Source: Christiangramia fulva (GTDB lineage Bacteria > Bacteroidota > Bacteroidia > Flavobacteriales > Flavobacteriaceae). Taken from it: DNA of 64,000 bases. Each line of letters opens with the position of its first letter. Positions within the stretch are counted from its first letter, which is position 1. Below are positions 18,481-25,902 of this stretch, one piece after another. The position numbers and the translations under genes are program-made. The DNA lies in contig NZ_CP028136.1 of NCBI RefSeq assembly GCF_003024155.1, forward strand, positions 1,922,001 through 1,986,000, given 5' to 3'. Below the pieces are notes generated by a model. The model did not search any database. It had not been told where the DNA came from and worked only from the letters and a program-made list of their open reading frames with translations.

Positions 18481-18966
18481 ATGAAAAAAATCATGATCAC
18501 AGCAGTGTTATTTCTATTTGGAATAACTGCATTTGCCCAGAAAGAAACCAACGGAACCATTTACATTAAGCACCCTTATATAGAAGTGGTGAACAATGCG
18601 GTCAAAGATTACACTAGTAAGGATTTTAAATCCCTTAAAAAGTATTATGCCGATTCAGCAATGTACTGGCAATCCGGAATGGAAAAATTCGCACCCATGA
18701 ACGATGCCATTGAAAGATGGACAAATGACGAGAATTATTTAACCGATATTTCTCTGGAGGCGGTTGGTTATCCTGATTATCTACACTATGAGCAAGGTGA
18801 TGTTGAATATGTGCAGTCCTGGTGGAACTGGTCAGCAAAGTCCAAAAAAACAGGAGAAGTTTTCAAGGTTCCCATGGTGATGTTTGACGCATTTAACAAA
18901 AATGGCAAAATTGTGAGACAATTTATCTACGGTGATTTTTCTAAAGCAATGGCCGAACGAATGTAA
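18481..18966 (+). CDS. exported NTF2/SnoaL-like protein
   Basis: A 161-residue exported protein with a classical signal peptide (MKKIMITAVLFLFGITAFAQ) and one NTF2-like domain. 'VVNNAVKDYTSKDFKSLKKY' is the opening helix, 'YADSAMYW' the first strand, and 'WWNWSAKSKKTGEVFKVPMV' with 'FDAFNKNGKIVRQFIYGDF' the sheet that closes the pocket. It is clearly related in layout to the lipoprotein at 16672 (shared 'YYADSA') and the double-domain protein at 19049, so the cluster probably grew by duplication. Ligand and reaction are unknown. A short hairpin follows at 19000. Confidence 0.82.
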   Translation: MKKIMITAVLFLFGITAFAQKETNGTIYIKHPYIEVVNNAVKDYTSKDFKSLKKYYADSAMYWQSGMEKFAPMNDAIERWTNDENYLTDISLEAVGYPDYLHYEQGDVEYVQSWWNWSAKSKKTGEVFKVPMVMFDAFNKNGKIVRQFIYGDFSKAMAERM

Positions 18967-18999
18967 TTCTTGAAAATAATTAGTAATCCTTATATAAAT

Positions 19000-19020
19000 A
19001 CCGGGCCTTTCAGGTCCGGT
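19000..19020 (+). terminator. short hairpin, possible terminator
   Basis: ACCGG.CC / GG.CCGGT pair around the loop TTTCA, 33 bases after the preceding stop codon. It has no long T run. Confidence 0.4.
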
Positions 19021-19048
19021 CTATAATTTCATTTAAACTAACTAAAAA

Positions 19049-19924
19049 ATGAAGATACCCTTTTTAATACTGGTTTTTATACTGGGAAGTACTCCGGCTA
19101 TTTCTGCTCAAAATCAGGTTGAGAAAAATATTGAAATGTATACTGCAACCTGGGATAATATTATTAATAAAAGACAGATCGATCAGATCAATAACCAAAA
19201 TTTTGATGAAAATGTGGTTATGCTTACAAGTCCCGAAAATATTGTAGGGATCGCAGATTTTAAGGCCTATTACCAGAATTTCCTTACCGGATTTTCCGAT
19301 ATCACTTTTGATATTATCGACGTTTTTGGCCAGGGAAATAAAATTGTAAAGCACTGGCGCTTTAATGGAAAACATACAGGCGATTTCTTCGGAATTCCTC
19401 CCACCGGAAATCTTGTAGATGTTGAGGGCGTAACCCTGGTCAAAATGAAAAACGGAAGGATCGCCCAGGAGCAGGATTTTATGGATAATATGGCGTTCAT
19501 GCAGCAATTGGGTTTGGTTTCAGATCCCGGGAATATGGAAGTGATCGCTAATCTTTATAAGTCTTTTCAGGCAGGCGATATTCCCGGTGTTCTGCAGAGA
19601 ATGGATCCCGACATAGTATGGAATGAAGCCGAAGGAAACAAATATGCTGCAGGCAATCCTTATATAGGTCCAGATGCGGTCTTAAACGGTGTTTTCGCCA
19701 GGATAGGGGCAGAACATGAATATTTCAAACTGGAAGACGTGCAATTGCACGAAATGCATAACAACCAGGTTTTGGCGACTTTGCGTTATGACGGTAAATG
19801 GAAAGATGGGGAAAAATATAATGTTCAGGCCGCACATTTATGGACGCTGAATAATGGCAAGATAACCGGATTTCAACAATATGTAGATACTAAAACAATA
19901 GCCGAAACTAATACCAAAAAATAG
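19049..19924 (+). CDS. exported double NTF2/SnoaL-like protein
   Basis: A 291-residue exported protein: signal peptide (MKIPFLILVFILGSTPAISA), then two tandem NTF2-like domains. The first (about 25-155) resembles SnoaL-type ester cyclases ('HWRFNGKHTGDFFGIPPTGN', 'VEGVTLVKMKNGRIAQEQDF'). The second (about 165-285) resembles DUF4440/YybH-type members ('VIANLYKSFQAGDIPGVLQR', 'DPDIVWNEAEG', 'HLWTLNNGKITGFQQYVDT'). Twin domains may form an intramolecular dimer, since single-domain relatives dimerise. The stop TAG abuts the GTG that opens the chimeric frame at 19925, so any product of that frame would be translationally coupled. The function is unknown. Confidence 0.83.
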   Translation: MKIPFLILVFILGSTPAISAQNQVEKNIEMYTATWDNIINKRQIDQINNQNFDENVVMLTSPENIVGIADFKAYYQNFLTGFSDITFDIIDVFGQGNKIVKHWRFNGKHTGDFFGIPPTGNLVDVEGVTLVKMKNGRIAQEQDFMDNMAFMQQLGLVSDPGNMEVIANLYKSFQAGDIPGVLQRMDPDIVWNEAEGNKYAAGNPYIGPDAVLNGVFARIGAEHEYFKLEDVQLHEMHNNQVLATLRYDGKWKDGEKYNVQAAHLWTLNNGKITGFQQYVDTKTIAETNTKK

Positions 19925-20362
19925 GTGAGCGTTCAAAAAGGCATAGCATCTCCTTTTAATTTTCTTTTCCTGTCTGCACCGGAAGGAATTAGTTTTGGGT
20001 TTGTATCGGTAACCCTGCCCTATATTCTGGTACAACATGGTATTAGAGTAGGCCAGGCAGCAGGAATTACCGCGATAGGCATATCAGCTAATTTGTGGAG
20101 ATTTTTATGGGCGCCAATGGGCGAAGATGGAACCCTGACCGTAAACAACGGAAAACCAGCTGTTGGGAGAAAACAAATAGCAGCAACCGCTCAATCCTAT
20201 ATGGAGGCTTTCCCAGATATCAGATTAACGATGGATAGTTTAACAGTGCAGAAAAATACCTACAGATATTATTGGACTTTCAAAGGAACCAATACCGGAC
20301 CCGGAGGTACTGGAAACAAAGTTGACTTTAGCGGCTTTGAAGAATGGACAATGAACTTTTAA
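19925..20362 (+). pseudogene. chimeric remnant: MFS transporter N-terminus joined to SnoaL-like fragment
   Basis: A 145-codon frame whose two halves belong to unrelated families. Residues about 1-64 read like the first helices of an MFS permease ('SAPEGISFGFVSVTLPYILV', 'ITAIGISANLWRFLWAP'), comparable in layout to the MFS protein encoded at 20699 ('IPEGMTFFAIPAW...'). From about residue 65 (near base 20118) it switches to the middle of a SnoaL-like protein ('GKPAVGRKQIAATAQSYMEA', 'YYWTFKGTNTGPGGTGNKVD', 'GFEEWT'). It stops early, before the family's last strand. It starts with GTG directly after the preceding stop. I read it as an in-frame deletion fusion, probably non-functional. Sequencing error cannot be excluded. 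Confidence 0.65.
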
Positions 20363-20388
20363 AATAGTACAAATTAAAATCAAATATT

Positions 20389-20580
20389 ATGGGAATATTT
20401 TGGGACTTAATGCAGGAAAGCAAATTAGACGAGCAGCAAAAACAGGCTGATACCATGGAAGAGCGGTTAAGCAAAGTTGAAACTGAACTAGCCGAAACAA
20501 AAGAAGTGCTAAAGAAAACACTGGTGGCCCTGGAAAAGCATCTGCACAAAGATATAGATGGCGACGGCCAGGCCGGTTAG
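20389..20580 (+). CDS. small coiled-coil protein with acidic DxDGDG tail
   Basis: A 63-residue protein of unknown function. Residues about 10-52 are a strongly charged heptad-type helix ('EERLSKVETELAETKEVLKK'). The C-terminus ends HKDIDGDGQAG, an EF-hand/dockerin-like calcium loop (DxDGDG) without a complete second half. An A-rich leader precedes ATG 20389. Small size and lack of a recognised family keep confidence moderate. It lies between the chimeric remnant and the MFS transporter on the same strand. Confidence 0.6.
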   Translation: MGIFWDLMQESKLDEQQKQADTMEERLSKVETELAETKEVLKKTLVALEKHLHKDIDGDGQAG

Positions 20581-20698
20581 GAGTTGTGGAATGCCTTTAA
20601 TCAAAGGTAATTCGCAATAATAGAAGATACCTCTAAAATGGCCTTTCAAGCTTGCATGCAATCATCGATTTTAAATAAGAATTTGGAAAATATAAGTC

Positions 20699-22063
20699 AT
20701 GGCAAAAGGAACGATAGATCTTAAAATAAGGTTTAGCAGGAATTTAGCCGATAATGCCTTAACGCGTTATGTTACTTTCTCTGCCCTCTATCTGGCGCAG
20801 GGAATACCCGAAGGCATGACCTTTTTTGCCATTCCGGCCTGGCTGGCAATGAACGGTAAATCGGCCCTGGAGATAGCTGCATTCGTGGGTGTAATTGGGA
20901 TTCCCTGGAGTTTCAAGATCTTAATCGCACCGATGATGGACCGTTTCACGCTATTGGCCATGGGACGAAAGCGGCCCTGGGTGATCTTTGGTCAGCTTGG
21001 GCTCATATTGAGTTTTTTAAATATCGGGCTGATCCCCGACCCTTTAAATAACCTCACCGGGCTGATGATCGCTGGCTTTTTTATCAGTTTCTTTGGAGCT
21101 TTCCAGGATGTGGCTACCGACGGTATGGCTGTAGATGTCATCCCCGTAAACGAACAGGCCAGGGCAAATGGATTGATGTGGGGATCCAAAATCATAGGCA
21201 CTTCCTTATCGCTGGTAATTGGCACCTGGCTTATCAACAGCCTGGGTTTTTCACTGGCGGTTTCCTCACTTTCTGTCGCGGTTGCATGTATAATGATCTT
21301 TCCTATTTATTTTAAGGAAAGGGCGGGTGAAAAAGCTATGCCATGGACCTCTGGCCAGGCTTCACCAGACTCTAAAAATACCCAGTTAAGAAGCTGGAAA
21401 TTAATTTTTAAAAGTTTTTACAAAGTGGTAAGCCTGAAATCTAGTGTCGTCTTTGGGATTGGAAGCTTTGCCGTTGGTAATATGTATGGGCTTATAGATA
21501 CCCTTTTCCCGATTTTCACCATACAGGAATTGGGTTGGACAAATACTTCATTTTCGCAAATTTTCTCTATTACCACGGTTATTGGTGGCATATTGGGAAT
21601 GTTCGTAGGAGGATTTCTGGTAGACTACTTTGGAAAAATAAAAATGCTGAGCCTTTATTTGGGCATCCTGGCCGTTCTTATAACAGCCTTTGCTTTTATG
21701 CCAAATCTTTGGCGGTTTAATAGCGTGATCTATGCTTTTTTATTGTTGTATTATACGCTCTACACTTTTTTGTGTATCGCGGTATTTGCATCGGCTATGC
21801 ACCTTTGCTGGAAAACCGTAGCCGCCACACAATTCACTCTTTATATGGCACTTAATAATATGGGAAGGTCCTCAGGCGCTGCATTATTGGGTGTGTTGAA
21901 GGAGAATTTCAGCTGGGAAGGAGTCTTTCTTTTTATCGCCATTATGCCTGTACTTATGGTAGTGCTTATTCAATTTATCAATTTCAGTAAACACAGGGAA
22001 AGAGTAGATAGTTTTGTGATTTTAGGGGAAACCCTCGTAGCTCCCAATGTAACCAAGGATTAA
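20699..22063 (+). CDS. MFS transporter, AmpG/PAT-like
   Basis: A 454-residue inner-membrane permease with about 12 helices. The N-terminal 'YLAQGIPEGMTFFAIPAWLA' and 'WSFKILIAPMMDRFTLLAMG' followed by 'RKRPWVIFGQ' are the family's helix 1 and helix 2-3 loop. 'GAFQDVATDGMAVDVIP' and 'ARANGLMWGSKIIGTSLSLV' match the helix 4-5 region of AmpG (muropeptide) and PAT-type transporters. The substrate is not certain: muropeptides are the best-known AmpG cargo, but the family is broader. Its start resembles the MFS half of the chimeric remnant 500 bases upstream, which suggests a former paralogue there. Confidence 0.85.
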   Translation: MAKGTIDLKIRFSRNLADNALTRYVTFSALYLAQGIPEGMTFFAIPAWLAMNGKSALEIAAFVGVIGIPWSFKILIAPMMDRFTLLAMGRKRPWVIFGQLGLILSFLNIGLIPDPLNNLTGLMIAGFFISFFGAFQDVATDGMAVDVIPVNEQARANGLMWGSKIIGTSLSLVIGTWLINSLGFSLAVSSLSVAVACIMIFPIYFKERAGEKAMPWTSGQASPDSKNTQLRSWKLIFKSFYKVVSLKSSVVFGIGSFAVGNMYGLIDTLFPIFTIQELGWTNTSFSQIFSITTVIGGILGMFVGGFLVDYFGKIKMLSLYLGILAVLITAFAFMPNLWRFNSVIYAFLLLYYTLYTFLCIAVFASAMHLCWKTVAATQFTLYMALNNMGRSSGAALLGVLKENFSWEGVFLFIAIMPVLMVVLIQFINFSKHRERVDSFVILGETLVAPNVTKD

Positions 22064-22142
22064 TTAAAATGAAATTTAGACCTTTTAAAATCATTGTGGT
22101 GCCCGATGCTTTCGGAAACATTTTAAAGCTTATAGAGACTCG

Positions 22143-22322
22143 ATGAATATGACCAAACTCTTCCGAAATATTAGAAAAAGCCTGCTCACTAAAGGGAAAA
22201 CCATCAGTTATTTAAAATATGGCATTGGTGAAATTGTGCTGGTAGTGATTTGGATTTTGATTCCCGAAAACCTTGCTCAACTCTGCCCCCCAGCACCTAA
22301 AGGGGGGAGCACTCACCTATAA
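22143..22322 (+). pseudogene. truncated DUF6090 gene (5' fragment)
   Basis: The frame starts as a normal DUF6090 anchor (TKLFRNIRKSLLTKGK, then YLKYGIGEIVLVVI) but breaks inside the membrane helix ('VVIWILIPENL' instead of VVIGILIALQ). It then runs into the C-rich end of the adjacent DUF559 element and stops after 59 codons. The coiled-coil and C-terminal parts are missing. The break falls at the same place as in the fragment at 25610. Confidence 0.75.
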
Positions 22323-22758
22323 AATATTGCGAATGATGAAAAATGATCCTCTAAAAATATCAGGAATACACGATGGCGCAACACCAGGAGTTTATAGAAA
22401 TGCTGCAAGGCTTCGTGAGAATATGACTGAACCTAAAATAAAATTATGTAATTATTTGAAGACCAAACCATTAGGTTATAAATTTAGAAGACAGCATCCC
22501 ATTGCTGGATATATACTGGATTTTTACTGTCATAAACTCAGATTATCCGTAGAAGTTGATGGCGGCTATCACCTCAAAAAAGAACAAAAAATAAAAGACT
22601 CACAAAAGACAGAGTATCTAAAAAGTGTCGGTATAACAGAATACAGATTTACCAATGAAGAAATCTTACTTGAATTTGAAAAATCGATTGAATTAATAAA
22701 CTCAAAACTGCGCGCTGACAATCCTTTAGGGGCAGGGGCGGGCGTGGGCATAAAATCT
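22260..22758 (+). mobile_element. candidate DUF559-encoding insertion unit with imperfect inverted ends
   Basis: The segment interrupts a DUF6090 gene on its left and abuts the next intact DUF6090 gene on its right. The left end carries GCCCCCCAGCACCTAAAGG (about 22285-22303). The right end carries CCTTTAGGGGCAGGGGCGGGC (22723-22743), whose reverse complement is GCCCGCCCCTGCCCCTAAAGG, so the ends form an imperfect inverted repeat. The only gene inside is a DUF559 nuclease. Exact boundaries and target duplication are not visible, so the mobile reading is inference. Confidence 0.45.
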
Positions 22759-22842
22759 AAAACATGGTTAAGTTCTTCCGCACCATCCGTAAAAAACTTG
22801 CAGCTGAAAATAAAATTCCTGCCTATTTCCGCTATGCAATAG
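22333..22842 (+). CDS. DUF559 endonuclease-like protein
   Basis: A small protein of the DUF559 family, a Vsr/PD-(D/E)xK-related nuclease fold. The core 'ARLRENMTEPKIKLCNYLKT', 'GYKFRRQHPIAGYILDFYCH' and 'LRLSVEVDGGYH' carries the family's Asp and Glu-x-Asp residues, so the active site looks intact. 'YRFTNEEILLEF' completes the domain. ATG 22333 is preferred; a longer frame from 22273 would start inside the element's C-rich left end. The last about 27 codons overlap the start of the next gene in another frame and are probably read-through rather than conserved sequence. Such proteins are often carried by small insertion-like units in Bacteroidota. Confidence 0.7.
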   Translation: MMKNDPLKISGIHDGATPGVYRNAARLRENMTEPKIKLCNYLKTKPLGYKFRRQHPIAGYILDFYCHKLRLSVEVDGGYHLKKEQKIKDSQKTEYLKSVGITEYRFTNEEILLEFEKSIELINSKLRADNPLGAGAGVGIKSKTWLSSSAPSVKNLQLKIKFLPISAMQ

Positions 22843-24044
22843 GAGAAATTATTTTGGTTGTCATAGGAATTTTGATCGCTTTGCAAATTAATAACTGGAA
22901 CCAAAAACGTATTGAAAATAATGTGCTTTGGGGTTATTTAAACAATATTAGCGTTAACATTCAAAACGATTTAGACCAGGCATCAGATTTAAATTTTGTA
23001 CTTGATCAGCTTGCTAATAATACGCCAAGGTTTTGGAGACTTCGGTCGAAACCCCATTTTACGCTTACCGATTATAAAAACACTCAAGATCATATAAATA
23101 CTTTATTTGGCTTACAGACCTTTGAACCAAATACATCTGGGTTTGAAACATTAAAAACAACGGGATATATGGGAAAATTGCAGAATACCGATATGGAAAC
23201 CTTGCTATTTTTTTATTATGATCTGGCAAAGCAAATTAAAGATCAGCGAGAAAATGACAAAGCTTTTTTAACCGATATCTTAATGGAAAATAATAAAACG
23301 GATTGGGGATTCTCTTATGAAGAAATGTATCTAGCGGAAAGAGACTCTACCGTTTTTATGGAAATTAAAGATAAATATCAAAAAATGATAAATGCGCCAA
23401 CCTATGATGCTGCTGTGGTAAACCACAGCTTTAATTATTTTTTGCCGTCTAAATTAGAATTGAATTTTATTGGTAAAAGTATTATGTCTCTTATTGAAAC
23501 CCAGCAATTACAAGCCTCCCGTCAGACTATGCGTTCAGTAATGCTTTATAAAACAGATTTTACTGATGTAGGAAAAGAAGCGGTTGTCATGAATGGTATC
23601 GTTCCAAAATCTATTGCAGTTTTTACAAATTCCAATAATGGATTTGATCAGTTAAAATTTGAAGGCAATGAAGATTATTTAGAGTTTACAATCCAACCCG
23701 ATCTTCAATGGGCCGCTGGCATGTTTGTAGTAGATTCCCTGGGCCGGAATCTTCGCGCCAGCAAAGATTTTAGAGACTTCAAGAAAATATCTGTTGAATT
23801 AAAAGGTGATAAAGGAGGAGAAAAATTACAATTGGCCTTAAAAGATAAATTCGACCCTGACGATGGTACCGAATCCAGGGCAGACATCACCTTATCCACA
23901 AAATGGCAAACCTACACGTTCGATTTACGTAAAAATTTTCCAACAGCTAATTTAAAAAACTTGCACCAGCTGGCAGGTTTTGTAGTTCAGGACCTCAAAG
24001 GCATGACCTTTTACGTGCGGAATATTCAATTTTTAAAAGATTAA
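22764..24044 (+). CDS. DUF6090 membrane protein with C-terminal carbohydrate-binding-like domain
   Basis: A 426-residue member of the DUF6090 family and the largest in the array. Residues 1-50 are the shared anchor (FFRTIRKKLAAENK, helix about 27-42 'LVVIGILIALQINNWN'). An alpha-helical region follows to about 285. Residues about 290-426 form a beta-rich domain ('FDQLKFEGNEDYLEFTI', 'KWQTYTFDLRKNFP', 'FYVRNIQFLKD') that resembles CBM11/CIA30-type galactose-binding-like folds. By topology the C-terminal part is probably periplasmic (inference). Its first 79 bases overlap the read-through end of the DUF559 frame. The function is unknown. Confidence 0.82.
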   Translation: MVKFFRTIRKKLAAENKIPAYFRYAIGEIILVVIGILIALQINNWNQKRIENNVLWGYLNNISVNIQNDLDQASDLNFVLDQLANNTPRFWRLRSKPHFTLTDYKNTQDHINTLFGLQTFEPNTSGFETLKTTGYMGKLQNTDMETLLFFYYDLAKQIKDQRENDKAFLTDILMENNKTDWGFSYEEMYLAERDSTVFMEIKDKYQKMINAPTYDAAVVNHSFNYFLPSKLELNFIGKSIMSLIETQQLQASRQTMRSVMLYKTDFTDVGKEAVVMNGIVPKSIAVFTNSNNGFDQLKFEGNEDYLEFTIQPDLQWAAGMFVVDSLGRNLRASKDFRDFKKISVELKGDKGGEKLQLALKDKFDPDDGTESRADITLSTKWQTYTFDLRKNFPTANLKNLHQLAGFVVQDLKGMTFYVRNIQFLKD

Positions 24045-24071
24045 TCCTAAACAAAAAAGACCTGCTTAAAT

Positions 24072-24821
24072 ATGATCAAAGTCTTTAGAAATATCCGCCA
24101 AAAACTCGTCGAACAGAACAAAGTTAGAAACTATGTTCTCTATGCCGTTGGCGAGATCTTTCTTGTAGTCATCGGGATTTTGATTGCTCTACAGGTAAAT
24201 AACTGGAATGAAGGTCGGAAGCAGAATATTGAAAAAGATTTGATCATGCAATCGCTGGTTACCGATTTGAAAATGGATACCCTCGTGATCCATAAAACCC
24301 TAAATTCTCTGCAGCACGATACTACAGAGGTTGTGGGTTTTATAAAGCGAATGTCTTCCAGCGGGGTTACCATTGATACTCTAATTCAAATAGCGAGGTT
24401 CGAGTATAACCCGAAAATTAATGTAGCTGTCGCCTTTAACGATAACACCTTTAAAAGCTTATTGTCTTCCGGAGATTTAAATATTCTGGATAAGTGGATG
24501 CAAGATGAAATACTTCAGCTTAATGCCTTGCATCAGGAAAATGTTTCCCGAACCGAATTGAATGTTGGAGCCTATGTAAATCAGGTTATATCCTATGAAC
24601 GGATGTATCCGCTAGGAGACTATGGTAATATTAATCCGAATTCAATATTAGCCAATGCCATTTGGGACGAAGCTCAATTTGAAGAACTGGGCAGGTTTCT
24701 GAATGCACTCATTTCTATTAGATATATTACTGATATGTATGCCATTAATCAGTTGAAAACTATTGAGAAAAAAACGGAAGAGATTTTAAGACGGATAAAC
24801 AGCTCTGAAAATAAAAATTAG
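24072..24821 (+). CDS. DUF6090 family membrane protein
   Basis: A 249-residue family member. The anchor (KVFRNIRQKLVEQNKVRNYV, helix 'LVVIGILIALQVNNWNEGRK') is standard. After it comes a helical region with 'DLIMQSLVTDLKMDTLVIHK' and 'FNDNTFKSLLSSGDLNILDK', where 'SSG.L..I' is a short motif shared by several copies here. No enzymatic residues are apparent. It lies 27 bases after the previous copy and 33 before the next, so the copies are probably co-transcribed. Confidence 0.82.
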   Translation: MIKVFRNIRQKLVEQNKVRNYVLYAVGEIFLVVIGILIALQVNNWNEGRKQNIEKDLIMQSLVTDLKMDTLVIHKTLNSLQHDTTEVVGFIKRMSSSGVTIDTLIQIARFEYNPKINVAVAFNDNTFKSLLSSGDLNILDKWMQDEILQLNALHQENVSRTELNVGAYVNQVISYERMYPLGDYGNINPNSILANAIWDEAQFEELGRFLNALISIRYITDMYAINQLKTIEKKTEEILRRINSSENKN

Positions 24822-24854
24822 AATTAGGTTCCAGAAACAAAACGAAATAAGTTT

Positions 24855-25613
24855 ATGATAAAACTCTTTAGAAATATCCGTCGAAAGCTCTTAACTGAAG
24901 GGAATTCTTTACGTTATCTTAAGTACGCCATAGGCGAAATTATTCTTGTGGTTATCGGGATTTTGATTGCGTTGCAAATTAATACCTGGAATGAAAATCG
25001 CACCAACAAAATTAAAGAAACTGCAATTCTCCGTGATCTTCATCAGGAGTTTCAAAAGAATAAGGTGAAACTCGATTCCACAATTAATTACCACCGTTCG
25101 ATTCTCAGGGCCACAAAAAAGGTCATGGATCTGATTGGTGAGCCGGAAGCAACTGTTCTTAAACATAACCCCGACAGTCTCATCTATCTAACGCTGGATT
25201 ACAGAGATTATAGTCCCAGTGAGTCGGTGATATCAGATTTGATCTCTTCAGGTAAGCTCAACCTCATTTCATCTGATTCGTTGCGTATGCTCATCTTTGA
25301 ATGGGGCAGCGCCATGGAGGAAGAAGAAGAGGGATATGCAACCATGGACGAAATGAGCCAGACCATGACATTGCCTTATATAGCAAAAAACGGCTCCATG
25401 AAAAATACCGACCATTACGGTATTCTGAAAGAAAATTCCCTTTCGAAATTCGGGCCGCGAAACCATCTTCTATTTCAGGAAGTTGAATTTGAAAACCATA
25501 TGGACAACCAGGCCTGGGGAGTTGCCAACTACCTGTTGAAACTTGATAAACTCGAAATCATTATTAACGATATTATCAAACATACGAACCGGAAAACCAT
25601 GATTCAGGAATGA
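24855..25613 (+). CDS. DUF6090 family membrane protein
   Basis: A 252-residue family member with anchor KLFRNIRRKLLTEGNSLRYL and helix 'LVVIGILIALQINTWNENR'. The C-terminal part is predicted helical, with 'VISDLISSGKLNLISSDSLR' carrying the shared SSGKLNLI motif, then an acidic stretch 'WGSAMEEEEEGYATMDE'. Its stop overlaps the ATG of the broken copy that follows (ATGA), showing that the broken copy was once translationally coupled to it. Confidence 0.82.
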   Translation: MIKLFRNIRRKLLTEGNSLRYLKYAIGEIILVVIGILIALQINTWNENRTNKIKETAILRDLHQEFQKNKVKLDSTINYHRSILRATKKVMDLIGEPEATVLKHNPDSLIYLTLDYRDYSPSESVISDLISSGKLNLISSDSLRMLIFEWGSAMEEEEEGYATMDEMSQTMTLPYIAKNGSMKNTDHYGILKENSLSKFGPRNHLLFQEVEFENHMDNQAWGVANYLLKLDKLEIIINDIIKHTNRKTMIQE

Positions 25614-25771
25614 TAAAACTCTTTAGAAATATCCGCCAAAACCTGCTTGCAGAGGGTAAAACTTCAAAGTATATTAAATATGCCATAGGCGAAATCGTCC
25701 TGGTGGTCATCGGGGTTTTAGAACCCTGTCCCTTTAGGGACAACATTTTGGTAAGTATGTATACAAAATAA
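25610..25771 (+). pseudogene. truncated DUF6090 gene (5' fragment)
   Basis: Fifty-three codons: a normal anchor (KLFRNIRQNLLAEGKTSKYI, then YAIGEIVLVVIG) that breaks at 'VVIGVLEPCPF' and soon stops. The break coincides with a 16-base palindrome, TGTCCCTTTAGGGACA (25727-25742). The remaining gap to 25902 holds only a 17-codon frame (25810-25863, MARQKKLDELIIKIKNR) that I cannot support as a gene. Confidence 0.7.
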
Positions 25772-25902
25772 AGTAGTCGTGTCTTTAGGTATTAAATATC
25801 GGGAAGATAATGGCAAGACAAAAAAAGTTAGATGAATTGATTATCAAAATAAAAAACAGGTAGCAGTGATTTAGTAATTATTAATCTTCTTATATATAAC
25901 AA

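Noticed and set aside
22273..22332. Longer N-terminus for the DUF559 protein
   Set aside because: These codons lie in the element's C-rich inverted end and the start of the flank, and do not resemble DUF559 N-termini.
25810..25863. A 17-codon frame (MARQKKLDELIIKIKNR) between the broken DUF6090 copy and the APC gene
   Set aside because: It is too short and lacks a recognisable family or clear ribosome-binding context. It may be a remnant of a lost gene.
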